A stretch of DNA of 64,000 nucleotides from assembly GCF_007197775.1 (NCBI RefSeq), contig NZ_CP041638.1:124001-188000 (forward strand), read 5' to 3'. The stretch is from Thalassotalea sp. PS06. GTDB taxonomy: Bacteria > Pseudomonadota > Gammaproteobacteria > Enterobacterales > Alteromonadaceae. This document shows positions 8,504 through 17,470 of this stretch, in pieces; position 1 is the stretch's first letter; each line of letters starts with the position of its first letter. Made by a program: the position numbers and the translations under genes. Below the pieces are notes generated by a model. That model was not told where the DNA came from and did not search any database. It was given only the letters and a program-made list of their open reading frames with translations.

Positions 8504-9712
8504 CTATGCCTTATGCTTTAATTCTTCTTTGAAAATATCGGCAACTTTATATTCGGGTTTGGGAATAATAAAATCGCGATAGTCGCCTGGCTCTCCTTGC
8601 ACATCGGCCTCCGCAGCTTTGACTATGTTATACATCTCGCGGGCAGAAACATAATGCAGTTTATATTTTTTACCATCATTGTATTTATTTTCCAAATATC
8701 GACACATATCGGCAAATGGCTCACCAAGAAGGGTGTCCATGGATTCTTCCTGGGTGCCATGGGTATGGACCTTAACGAATAACCAGTCTTCCTTATTCTT
8801 TACACTAATTTGTGTATTCATCCATAAGTCGATTCTGTCCGCTGTCGGTGGCATATTGCCACGTATATCTGAATTCTCTATTTGTGGAAAAATCTTCTTT
8901 TTCAAACGTCGCCAATTTAATGCCAGCGGCCCGGTAATCAGCATCAAATCGCCCCAGGGCTCACCATTTCGCTCGACAGGTTTGCCAACGTTGTGAGAGT
9001 TTGGGTGACCCGGATTATCCTTGGCGTAATAGATTTCGTTTGCAAAAGCCGGCTGTGTGTCACTTGGTGCACTCGGAAACGTCATATCAACGAAACAACC
9101 CGTTTCTTTGAGAATGATAAGCTCGTCATTGACACCGCATAATTTGCCATCGGGACGGGAGTTATTAAGGCACCAGTTACCATGAATGAAGGCATATTCA
9201 AGATGCCCGCTTTCTGGATTTCGACAAAACGCGCCATGATTCTCATGCAGAGTTTCGGTGAATCGGTTTAATGTGTTTCGCAAATTTTCGCTAGTATCAT
9301 CGTGATGATGAAGATGCACTTCAATTTCACCGAACCCTTGAGCACAGATGTAGGCAATTTTGTCCAGATGCTCGCGACGATATTCTTCTTCCGGGTAGAA
9401 AAAACTATGTTTGGGTGGGTGGCCATCAGCGTCTTTGAATTTGCGTGCAACTTCCGGATATTCATACAACCAACGGTCAACTCGGGCACGTTCCTGTTCA
9501 ATACTGATATTTTTTCCCCACTGGGGTTCGTAGTGGTCGACAAAACAAAACATTACATGAGTCGTTTTGTTGGACTTTCCATAGTGGTGCCAATGGCCAG
9601 TCAGCTTTCTTTTTAAAAAATGCCCTAGCCAGAGGTTAAGGTTTTTTTTGTATATGACCAATGTTACACACCCGATTAAAGCGATCAACAATGCCAGTAA
9701 CAAATAAATCAT
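8504..9712 (-). CDS. Unrecognised His-rich membrane-anchored protein, possibly a divergent deacetylase
   Basis: A 402-residue protein I cannot assign with certainty. It has one N-terminal membrane segment (about residues 2-20), then a large soluble domain rich in His, Asp and Trp. Visible motifs are FCFVDHYEP, EVHLHHHDDT, FIHGNWCLNNS, MTFPSAPSD and VKVHTHGTQ. The order of acidic and His motifs resembles a metal-binding beta/alpha-barrel such as the deacetylase superfamily, but there is no TFDDG motif. ATG 9712 is chosen over an upstream TTG because it gives an ATGA overlap with the upstream GT2 gene and has an AAAGGA site. It lies between a GT2 and a NodB deacetylase, so a role in polymer modification is inferred. 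Confidence 0.6.
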   Translation of the reverse strand: MIYLLLALLIALIGCVTLVIYKKNLNLWLGHFLKRKLTGHWHHYGKSNKTTHVMFCFVDHYEPQWGKNISIEQERARVDRWLYEYPEVARKFKDADGHPPKHSFFYPEEEYRREHLDKIAYICAQGFGEIEVHLHHHDDTSENLRNTLNRFTETLHENHGAFCRNPESGHLEYAFIHGNWCLNNSRPDGKLCGVNDELIILKETGCFVDMTFPSAPSDTQPAFANEIYYAKDNPGHPNSHNVGKPVERNGEPWGDLMLITGPLALNWRRLKKKIFPQIENSDIRGNMPPTADRIDLWMNTQISVKNKEDWLFVKVHTHGTQEESMDTLLGEPFADMCRYLENKYNDGKKYKLHYVSAREMYNIVKAAEADVQGEPGDYRDFIIPKPEYKVADIFKEELKHKA

Positions 9713-10863
9713 GAGCGGGAAGTCCTTTGCCAAGTGCCAGTTAAGTTTCGTCGACTAAACAGAACAAAGCCTTGCATTAAGGCGGTGTTCAGGCGCAAAA
9801 AAAACGCAATGAATGTGATGAACCAGGGGGTGGTTTGTCCTTGATCGATTTTTTTAATTCCCCAAATACCGAGCCCATAAATAGTGACTTGAAGTAACAG
9901 GAATCCAAAATAAAACGTTTCGGTAGCGAGCAGGAAATTGCTGACCAGGGCTAATACCATAAGATGTGGGGTAAACCAACGTAATACTTTATGGGAAAAA
10001 TAAGCAAAACATCGCCAGCCTTGTTTGGGGTTGAGTAGCCAAAACAGGTTGCTGAATGCCTGATAGTTGCCAGCGCCTATTCGTATTCGACGCTTGCCTT
10101 CATCCTGGGCACTTGGTGCCACTTCTTCTCTGGCTTTAGCGCCACGGTGATAAACTACCTTGCGGCCTTGTCTGGCTATATTCATCACGATTTGAAAATC
10201 GTCTACTATGGTGTTGGCACTAATTGGAGTATACAGCTCTTGGCGTATGGCATAGATTGCGCCGTTGGCTCCTAACAGGGCATCAAGCTTACTTTCCTGA
10301 TATTTAATAAACTGCTCATAGCGCCAGTAAAGGTTATCTTTGTTGGCGTTGGTACCAAGATTGTATAGCTCGAGCTCGCCACAAACGGCACCAACACTTG
10401 GATCGGAAAAACCGGCTACCAACTCGCGTATCGCATTGGCCTCAAATTGGGTATTGGCATCAGAAAAAACCACGATTTCGGTTTCAACCTGAGTCAGCAA
10501 ATCGTTTAACGTACTCGCTTTTCCGCGGTTTGGGCTAAATAAGCTTATATTTAGGCAGGGGTGTTCAAGCGTTTCCAGAATGGCGTTAGTTGCGTCAATG
10601 CTACCATCTGAGCCGATAAAAATATGAAGCTTTTGCAATGGATAATCTTGATTGAGAAGGTTTTCGACACGCTCGGCAATGCAATGCTCTTCATTATATG
10701 CGGCAATGACTACACTGACAGCAGGTAATTGCTCGTCGTTAAGCGCGGATACGGATGTCTCGGTTCCAAAGAATTTGGCAAAGATAAAGCAGAGAACTGG
10801 ATAAATCAGGTAGCTATAAAGAATTGCTAGCACAGCTATCCAAAACACGAACTCCATTTTCAT
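9709..10863 (-). CDS. Membrane glycosyltransferase family 2
   Basis: A 384-residue processive-style GT2 with an N-terminal membrane segment (about residues 5-30). The GT-A catalytic domain starts VSVVIAAYNEE and includes SDANTQFE (DxD-like) and DDFQIVM. KRRIRIGAGN stands where the QxxRW element lies in this family. Three or more C-terminal membrane segments follow. It would add a sugar to the lipid-linked repeat at the cytoplasmic face. It is the first gene of a three-gene minus-strand operon (GT2, His-rich protein, deacetylase) and overlaps the next gene by four bases. Donor and linkage cannot be read from sequence. Confidence 0.85.
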   Translation of the reverse strand: MKMEFVFWIAVLAILYSYLIYPVLCFIFAKFFGTETSVSALNDEQLPAVSVVIAAYNEEHCIAERVENLLNQDYPLQKLHIFIGSDGSIDATNAILETLEHPCLNISLFSPNRGKASTLNDLLTQVETEIVVFSDANTQFEANAIRELVAGFSDPSVGAVCGELELYNLGTNANKDNLYWRYEQFIKYQESKLDALLGANGAIYAIRQELYTPISANTIVDDFQIVMNIARQGRKVVYHRGAKAREEVAPSAQDEGKRRIRIGAGNYQAFSNLFWLLNPKQGWRCFAYFSHKVLRWFTPHLMVLALVSNFLLATETFYFGFLLLQVTIYGLGIWGIKKIDQGQTTPWFITFIAFFLRLNTALMQGFVLFSRRNLTGTWQRTSRS

Positions 10864-11246
10864 CCCCTGATTTATTCATTGTTATTCAATAAAATATATA
10901 TCAAGAAATGAATTTTAGTAGCGACAACGAAAAATAATTCTCCACAGGATTCTTTGCTTGCATTTAATGCCGTAATTGTTGCCTCTTTAGCGGCGATAGT
11001 TTAGTGATAATCCGATCGTAGCGAATTCTTACCTCAAGCCTCAATAATACTCGCATCGAAGATGCTTTAGTTACTTCAGCAAAAAGCCAAACCCTAGCTA
11101 ACCTCGCCTAAATAAAAGGTTTTTCCTGCTGCATATCTGCAAATAAATGAACTTAAAATTATTTTTGCATCAAAGTAGCAGGTTTTCGGATCTGCCATAT
11201 ACTCAAAGGTAACCAAGAATTAAAACAATCACAGAATTATCAAGCA
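10864..11246. promoter_or_regulatory. 383-base divergent intergenic region
   Basis: AT-rich non-coding gap between the GT2 operon (minus) and the glycosyltransferase operon (plus). It should contain promoters for both. Near the plus-strand gene the string TATACTCAAAGG occurs at 11198-11209; a near-identical string precedes the adenylate-forming gene at 16081. No open frame with a ribosome site and no hairpin terminator was seen. Confidence 0.4.
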
Positions 11247-12422
11247 ATGAATAACAAATGGGATGTTATTTACATCGGTAATGAGTACAGTACGGACAAT
11301 CGCACCAGTAGTCATCACATCGCAAAACGACTCGCTGCTCAACATAATTTGCTTTATGTTGAAGCTGCTGGGCTGCGCATGCCTCGCTTTTCTATCTCCG
11401 ATCTGAAGAAGATTTTTAGCCGATTACAGAAAGCCTTTAAGCCAAAACCTGCCAAACAAGCAAATGACTTTAATCTGCTGACGTTGTTTTTATTACCATT
11501 CCCGTCTACCTGGTGGATTAGCCGTTTCAATAAAAAGCGTGCTATCGCAAAAATAACCGCGAGAAGCGAACAGCTTGGCTTTGGTTCTCGCCCAATAGTC
11601 TGGTGTACCGTACCAACATTGGCAGAAGTCATTGAACAGCTCTATCCACAAGCAATTATCTATTACTGTGTTGATGATTTTTCATCACTGCCGGGGGTAA
11701 ATCAGAACCGAATCGTGGGACTCGATCACCAGTTAAGCCAACAAGCGGATTTAATTTTCACACCTTCAATGCCGCTATTTGAAAGAAAACGAAAGCAATA
11801 TCAACATGTATTGTTAAGCCCGCATGGTGTCGATGTTGCCCATTTCTCTCAGGCAAATCAACCTGGCCCAATTCCCGATGAACTGGCAAATATTTCTGGC
11901 CCGGTTATCGGTTTCTTTGGATTGATTGAATATTGGATAGATATCGAGTTGATATGTTTTGTCGCTCGCAAACTTCCCCAGGCGACCTGCTTACTCATCG
12001 GCAGGGTTACCGTCGACCTTAAACAATTCGATATTCCCGACAATGTTTTATTTATCGGCCAACGTGCCTATGAACAGTTACCGGATTTTGCCCGTCGCTT
12101 TGACGTCGCAATTATCCCTTATGTGCTTAATGATCAGGTGTTTAATTCCAACCCGTTGAAGCTGCGGGAGTATCTGGCAACAGGAAAACCAGTTGTTTCG
12201 GTGAGTTGTCCGGAAATCGATAAATATCATGAGGTTGTCAATATCGCTCAGGATTATGAGGAATTTGCGAAATTGGTCGAGTTGGCAATTACGAATGATA
12301 ACCCGCAAGCAAGTGTTCAGCGTCAGAAAGTGGTAGAGAAGGACACTTGGGAATCGAGATATAGCAAAGTCTGCCAGCATGTAGAGGCAATTCTTAAAAA
12401 TAAAAATTCCATGGAGCAATAA
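11247..12422 (+). CDS. Glycosyltransferase, GT4-like (TuaH-like)
   Basis: A 391-residue soluble GT-B-fold glycosyltransferase. The N-terminal half begins DVIYIGNEYSTDNR; the C-terminal half has GPVIGFFGLIEYW and a donor-site region PYVLNDQVFNSNPLKLREYLA, typical of GT4/GT1 enzymes in capsule and EPS loci. It opens a plus-strand operon: its TAA overlaps the ATG of the fusion oxidoreductase gene (TAATG), and flippase, adenylate-forming enzyme, GT4, deacetylase and sulfotransferase genes follow. Which sugar it adds is unknown. Confidence 0.8.
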   Translation: MNNKWDVIYIGNEYSTDNRTSSHHIAKRLAAQHNLLYVEAAGLRMPRFSISDLKKIFSRLQKAFKPKPAKQANDFNLLTLFLLPFPSTWWISRFNKKRAIAKITARSEQLGFGSRPIVWCTVPTLAEVIEQLYPQAIIYYCVDDFSSLPGVNQNRIVGLDHQLSQQADLIFTPSMPLFERKRKQYQHVLLSPHGVDVAHFSQANQPGPIPDELANISGPVIGFFGLIEYWIDIELICFVARKLPQATCLLIGRVTVDLKQFDIPDNVLFIGQRAYEQLPDFARRFDVAIIPYVLNDQVFNSNPLKLREYLATGKPVVSVSCPEIDKYHEVVNIAQDYEEFAKLVELAITNDNPQASVQRQKVVEKDTWESRYSKVCQHVEAILKNKNSMEQ

Positions 12423-14470
12423 TGAGAACCGTTATTATAGGGTGTGGTAATTTAGCCCGTATTCACGTGCACAAATTACGTAAACTAAATCCACAAGTAG
12501 CATTGGCTATCGTCGATATTGATCCCCAGCGGCTCGAACAATTCGCTAAGGAACTGGATATCAGTGCCAGTTTTCAGAGCATTGACGAAATGTTGAATGT
12601 ATTTCAGCCCGAATACGCTCACATAACAACGCCCCCTGGCAGCCATTATGGATTGTGTAAAAAGCTGTTGGCCAGCCGGATCCATTGTTTGGTTGAAAAG
12701 CCGCTGGCGATGACCAGTGAAGAAGTTGCTGATTTATTGTCGGATGCCGAGGCGAATAAACTGAAGCTGACGGTCAATCATATGCGCAGTTTTGATCCTA
12801 TGGTTGAGCAGGCGAGACAGCTCATTGAAAAGAAACAATTTGGCGCCGTAAAAGCAGTAAAGGGTCGCTATAGTTTTGACTACTTTGATAACCGTAAATA
12901 TGACCCTACCAGTCGCTGGATGGAAAAGCTTCCGGGTGGCCCGGTGTTTGATATTGCGCCTCACGTGTTCAGCGCTATGGAGCAGTTCACCGGACCATTA
13001 AGTTATCAAGCCAGTCAGGTCACAGCTTTTGATAACAAAGTTCATGATTACCAGTTGTTGCTGAACAATCAGCGGGGGATTTTTGCCAGTGCTCACATGA
13101 ACCTGAATACCTTACCGTTGAAAAATGAACTGGAAATCGAATGTGAAAGGGGCGCTGTTAACCTTGATTTTCGTAACTTCATCATTAGCTATCAAAGCGT
13201 CAGTTCACTGCCTAATGCCATCTCCCGGGTAACGGGAAATCTGCATGGTGCCTGGCAATTGCTATGGGGAACATCGGCTGCAGTGGTCAAATTTCTGCTT
13301 AAGCGGCTCGATCCCTATGCTGGTCTGGATAGAGTTATTAAAGATTTCTATTCTGAACAAATGAGTAATGACTTTGCCATTGATGCTCGGCGTTATCTGG
13401 AAATAATGGAGCGGGAAACGGCATTTATTTCTCAACCAGAAGAAAGTAAAGATATTCAATTACCACCAGCCGATGTACTGGTCACGGGCGCTCGCGGCTT
13501 TCTTGGTCAATCTTTAGTTTCCAGATTATTGCAGCAAGGACGAACCGTTCGAGTGTTACTGCATTCCAATAAACCTCTGCCGGAAAGTTGGCAGAACTAT
13601 GAACAACAGTTACAGGTAGTGATTGGTGATATCTATGATGGCAAACTGGTTTCTCGTACCTGTGAAAATGTTAAAAAAGTATTCCATCTGGCGGCCGCAA
13701 TGCAGGGTAGCTGGCATTATCACTTAGATACCACAGTTACCGGCACCAATAATTTGCTCGCAGCCTGTTCAACTCACAATATCGAACAACTTATTTATAT
13801 CAGTACGCTAAACGTTTATCACGGTGATGATTATCGCTTTAGCAACAAAGTAGACGAAACGTTTCAGTTCGAGCGCGAGCCGCAAAACCGTGGTAATTAC
13901 TCCCATGCGAAATGGCAGGCCGAACAGGCGGTGCGAAGCTTCGCTGCCGAACATGAAAGTACTCAGGTTACCATTTTCCGCCCAGGGTTAATTTATGGTC
14001 CGGGCTTAGATCCCTGTTTGAACGACCTGGGGATATCTCTTGGAGATAACTATCTGATCTCAATCGGTATGGGTGACCGACGCCTGCCGCTGGTTTATGT
14101 GGAAAATGTCGTCGATGCCTGTGTTGCGGCACTCAAACACAGTGAAGGAGCTCTGAAAATATTTAATCTGGTCGATGATGACTATCCAACACAGCGAGAA
14201 TATATCGAACTTCTCAATGAAAATGGCAGGAAAAAGCGGTTAATTCCGGTTCCGCTGGCGGTTTATAAATCTGCGTTTTGGGTTTTGGATAAGCTCTGTT
14301 CAATTGGCCTGAAACGTAATCCTCACCTTTCTTATCGCTTACGTTCGATTTCCGCATCACCGAAATTCGATACCCGCGAAGCTCAGCAGGTTTTGCATTG
14401 GCAACCGCAGGTTGGCCTGAAGCAAGGCGTAAGTGCGGCAATTGCTGCCGGTGAGCAGGTTAAGAACTGA
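12422..14470 (+). CDS. Fusion of Gfo/Idh/MocA oxidoreductase and NAD-dependent epimerase/dehydratase
   Basis: A 682-residue two-domain protein. Residues 1 to about 345 form a Gfo/Idh/MocA oxidoreductase (dinucleotide motif VIIGCGNLA at 4-12, EKPLAMT near 91, DIAPHVF in the active-site region). Residues about 350-682 form an extended short-chain dehydrogenase/epimerase with VLVTGARGFLG near 350 and YSHAK at about 492 as the YxxxK catalytic pair. The two activities could act in turn on one nucleotide sugar, for example oxidation followed by epimerisation or reduction. The frame is continuous with no stop, so this is a real fusion. Substrate unknown. Confidence 0.87.
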   Translation: MRTVIIGCGNLARIHVHKLRKLNPQVALAIVDIDPQRLEQFAKELDISASFQSIDEMLNVFQPEYAHITTPPGSHYGLCKKLLASRIHCLVEKPLAMTSEEVADLLSDAEANKLKLTVNHMRSFDPMVEQARQLIEKKQFGAVKAVKGRYSFDYFDNRKYDPTSRWMEKLPGGPVFDIAPHVFSAMEQFTGPLSYQASQVTAFDNKVHDYQLLLNNQRGIFASAHMNLNTLPLKNELEIECERGAVNLDFRNFIISYQSVSSLPNAISRVTGNLHGAWQLLWGTSAAVVKFLLKRLDPYAGLDRVIKDFYSEQMSNDFAIDARRYLEIMERETAFISQPEESKDIQLPPADVLVTGARGFLGQSLVSRLLQQGRTVRVLLHSNKPLPESWQNYEQQLQVVIGDIYDGKLVSRTCENVKKVFHLAAAMQGSWHYHLDTTVTGTNNLLAACSTHNIEQLIYISTLNVYHGDDYRFSNKVDETFQFEREPQNRGNYSHAKWQAEQAVRSFAAEHESTQVTIFRPGLIYGPGLDPCLNDLGISLGDNYLISIGMGDRRLPLVYVENVVDACVAALKHSEGALKIFNLVDDDYPTQREYIELLNENGRKKRLIPVPLAVYKSAFWVLDKLCSIGLKRNPHLSYRLRSISASPKFDTREAQQVLHWQPQVGLKQGVSAAIAAGEQVKN

Positions 14471-14476
14471 TAATTG

Positions 14477-15997
14477 ATGAAAGAGCTTCTCCTTAAAAGT
14501 ACAGCGTTCCGGTTTCTGGAGCGCTTTGTACTGCTATTCATCTCGTTATTGTTAACGCCATTTATGATTAACCATCTTGGTGAGGATGGTTATGGCCTTT
14601 GGATTTTGATTCTCTCCGTTCTCACCTGGTTTAACGTGGTTAACCTTGGGTTTCCTGTGGCGGTGCAGCGCAATATTACTTTGGCGCTTGAAGAAAATGA
14701 CAATGACCAGGTTAACCGGGTTTTCTCGACTTCAATCGCTTTATTCTTTGCGCTTGGCCTCCTGGCTGCTGGTGGATTACTGGTTCTTGCGCAGTTTCCG
14801 CAATGGCTTGGGGTACCGGGTCCGATGGAAGTCACCGTCACTTATTGTTTTTACTTTTTCACATTAAAAATTATTTGGGGCTTTTTAATGAATTGCCTGC
14901 ATGGTTTTTATGCGGCAGTGCTCAGATTTGATATTGATGCCAATATTTCTTCCCTAAATGCGATCCTGAAAGCGCTTGGTGTGTTTGTTTTCTTACCGTC
15001 GATGGACATTTTTGGCGCCGTCGCCGCAACATTAGCTGCAGACGCAATCACCAACACTTATAAATTATATTGGGTCCGCAAAAACTACCCGCAATTACGT
15101 TTTAGCAAGTCGCTGATCAGTCGCGCTGAATTCAGTAACCTGTTTCATTTCTCTAAACATGTGGTGGCGCTGGGCATAGCCCGGACCATCAATGCTAAAT
15201 CTGATCCGGTGATTGTGACGCGAATCTTTGATGTCGCCTCGGTTACTATGTTCAGCATTGCCAATCGTCTTGCCCATCATGTAGAAGCATTTGTCGGCTC
15301 AGTCTCGGGCATATTCCAGCCGATATTTACCCGGATGTTTGCCCGCGGCGCGAATATGGAACGATTTTTCCATCAGGTTACTAGCCTCAACATCTTTATC
15401 TGCGCGACATTCTTCATGCCCCTGTTTGTTTTAAGTCCACTGTTTATTCCGCTTTGGGTAGGAGAACAATTTTTACCGGCAACCCAGCTTATCGGATTTT
15501 TTGTCTTCGGCTATCTTTGTATAGCGGCGGGTAGTGGCATTAAGAATGTTTTGTTGGCACAGGCTAATCACAAGTGGTTGTCGGTAGCGAACCTGATAGG
15601 TGCGATAGTCCATATTTTATTGTCGATTTATCTGGCCCAGGACTATGGCCTGATTGGGGTGGCGATGGGAACTCCAATTGGATTTTTGGTTTCTGAATTA
15701 GTAATCAAATGCTATTTGCTCAAACACTATTGTGGCTTTCGGTTGTGGCCGATTTATTTTCGCTTTTTATCAGCGGCAGTGATTGTTTTTGGCTTCGGAT
15801 ATCCGATTAAAACCTGGATCTTACAATACGCAACCCCGGGTTGGGGAACATTCATTGTTTATGGATTAATCCTGTTTCCGGTGATGGCCCTGGTTAACTA
15901 TTTCTTGTTACTGGACAGAGGCGTAAAGGAAAAACTTGCCGATATGCTGAATCAGTTCAGACAGGGGCAGTTAAAGTCAAAACAAGTTACCAAATAA
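14477..15997 (+). CDS. Oligosaccharide flippase (Wzx-like, MATE/PST superfamily)
   Basis: A 506-residue integral membrane protein with about 12-14 hydrophobic segments and the N-terminal pattern LTPFMINHLGEDGYGLWIL, common to Wzx/PST flippases. It would move the lipid-linked repeat unit to the periplasmic face for polymerisation. ATG 14477 is preferred to the in-frame TTG just upstream. It starts six bases after the fusion enzyme gene. The presence of this gene, a polymerase-like gene at 21.3 kb and the split co-polymerase supports a Wzx/Wzy-type pathway rather than an ABC or synthase route. Confidence 0.88.
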   Translation: MKELLLKSTAFRFLERFVLLFISLLLTPFMINHLGEDGYGLWILILSVLTWFNVVNLGFPVAVQRNITLALEENDNDQVNRVFSTSIALFFALGLLAAGGLLVLAQFPQWLGVPGPMEVTVTYCFYFFTLKIIWGFLMNCLHGFYAAVLRFDIDANISSLNAILKALGVFVFLPSMDIFGAVAATLAADAITNTYKLYWVRKNYPQLRFSKSLISRAEFSNLFHFSKHVVALGIARTINAKSDPVIVTRIFDVASVTMFSIANRLAHHVEAFVGSVSGIFQPIFTRMFARGANMERFFHQVTSLNIFICATFFMPLFVLSPLFIPLWVGEQFLPATQLIGFFVFGYLCIAAGSGIKNVLLAQANHKWLSVANLIGAIVHILLSIYLAQDYGLIGVAMGTPIGFLVSELVIKCYLLKHYCGFRLWPIYFRFLSAAVIVFGFGYPIKTWILQYATPGWGTFIVYGLILFPVMALVNYFLLLDRGVKEKLADMLNQFRQGQLKSKQVTK

Positions 15998-16123
15998 CGG
16001 CTATTTCTGAGCGTCTGCTGTAACGAACTGCTTTTATTTACAAAACTTGCCCTGAGCAGAGCAAGTTAATTGCAATTGTCTATACTCAATGGACAAGTAA
16101 TCAATAATAAATGAATTGTAGAA
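15998..16123 (+). promoter_or_regulatory. Intergenic region with inverted repeat and possible promoter
   Basis: 126 bases upstream of the adenylate-forming enzyme gene. AACTTGC at 16044-16050 and GCAAGTT at 16061-16067 form a 7-base inverted repeat. Downstream, TATACTCAATGG at 16081-16092 resembles a -10 region and matches 11 of 12 bases at 11198-11209. No good -35 hexamer was seen at standard spacing. Confidence 0.3.
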
Positions 16124-17470
16124 ATGGATATTTACAGTACTTTCTTCAAATCGGTTTTATTTCCAGGGTACGAGCGTTTCAAAGGGCGACGCACATCGTC
16201 ACTATTGTCGGCAGCTGAACAGCGTCTGCAATGGCCTCTGGAAAAGATTGAACAGTATCAATTACAGAATCTTAAAAACCTTGTCGATTACAGCTATCGA
16301 CATGTTCCCTATTACCAGCAGCAATGGCGTGACATCGGTTTTCATCCCCAGGACTTAACCTGCCTTGACCAACTTGAACAGCTGCCACTGTTGACCAAGC
16401 AAAATGTCAAAGACCATTACCAGCAGCTGGTGCCTGAATCAAAACGTGCCAGTAATTATAAGAAATCTACCGGCGGCTCGACCGGGCGTCCCTTTCATTT
16501 TGAGTTAGATAAAGGTAGCTATGAAACCCGCCAGGCAATTATGTGGCGAGGTTACGGCTGGGGTGGCGTCAATATTGGCACCAGAACCTGGTATCTCTGG
16601 GGTGTTGAACTTGGCCAGCAAAGCTGGAAAGCAAAACTAAAGGACGATTTATTTCATCGTTTTTATCATCGCAAAATCGCCAATTCTTTTGCCTTGAGTC
16701 GAGATAACTTTGAAGATTATGTCGCTGATTTCAATGCCTACAAGCCAAACGCCGTCGTCGCTTATGTTGCGCCTTTATACCGCCTTGCTAAATACATCAA
16801 TGAGCAGGGTATTCGTTTACATCAGCCTGCAGTGATTCTTACCGGGGCTGAAGCGTTATTAGAGTATCAGCGCCAGGAAATCGAAAAGGCATTTGGCTGT
16901 CAGGTTCTCAACACCTATGGTTGCCGGGAATTTATGCTCATCGCCGCCGAATGTTCTCAGCAACACGGCTTGCACATGAACATTGATCAGTTGGTTATCG
17001 AAACCATAGATGACAGCGGTAACCGCATTAAGAACGCTACAGGTGACATTGTTATCACTGACCTTTTCAATTACGGAATGCCACTTATTCGCTATGTGAA
17101 TGGCGATCAGGGGGTTATTTCTGAGCGACAGTGTAACTGTGGTAACCCGTTGCCAATTCTCGAAAACGTAAGCGGCCGCAAACTGGATATCATCCGTTCT
17201 CCGAAAGGGCAAATACTCCCAGGTGAGTTTTTCCCTCATTTGCTAAAAGACTATAAGGGTATTGAGAGGTTTCAGGTACGTCAGAAAACCTTGTCGACAT
17301 TGGATATCTTTATTGTCGCCAATGAAAAATTCGAGTCTTCAGTGCTCGATTCCATTGATGGCCATATTCGCCAGGCATTAGGTGAAAAGCTCGAAGTGGC
17401 TTACCATCAGGTGAATGATATTCCCCTGACCAGCACTGGTAAACATCGTGTGACGATATCGGAGTTATAA
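16124..17470 (+). CDS. CapK/PaaK-like adenylate-forming enzyme
   Basis: A 448-residue protein of the phenylacetate-CoA ligase-like family. It carries the AMP-binding motif STGGSTGRPF at 115-124, a mid-region LTGAEALLEY and a C-terminal segment SGRKLDIIRSPKG, followed by the small lid domain. EPS-locus members (CapK-like) are thought to activate an acid for attachment to sugar or lipid; no CoA product is shown here. Its TAA overlaps the ATG of the next GT4 gene by one base, so the two are coupled. A catabolic role in phenylacetate use is unlikely because no paa genes are near. Confidence 0.82.
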   Translation: MDIYSTFFKSVLFPGYERFKGRRTSSLLSAAEQRLQWPLEKIEQYQLQNLKNLVDYSYRHVPYYQQQWRDIGFHPQDLTCLDQLEQLPLLTKQNVKDHYQQLVPESKRASNYKKSTGGSTGRPFHFELDKGSYETRQAIMWRGYGWGGVNIGTRTWYLWGVELGQQSWKAKLKDDLFHRFYHRKIANSFALSRDNFEDYVADFNAYKPNAVVAYVAPLYRLAKYINEQGIRLHQPAVILTGAEALLEYQRQEIEKAFGCQVLNTYGCREFMLIAAECSQQHGLHMNIDQLVIETIDDSGNRIKNATGDIVITDLFNYGMPLIRYVNGDQGVISERQCNCGNPLPILENVSGRKLDIIRSPKGQILPGEFFPHLLKDYKGIERFQVRQKTLSTLDIFIVANEKFESSVLDSIDGHIRQALGEKLEVAYHQVNDIPLTSTGKHRVTISEL

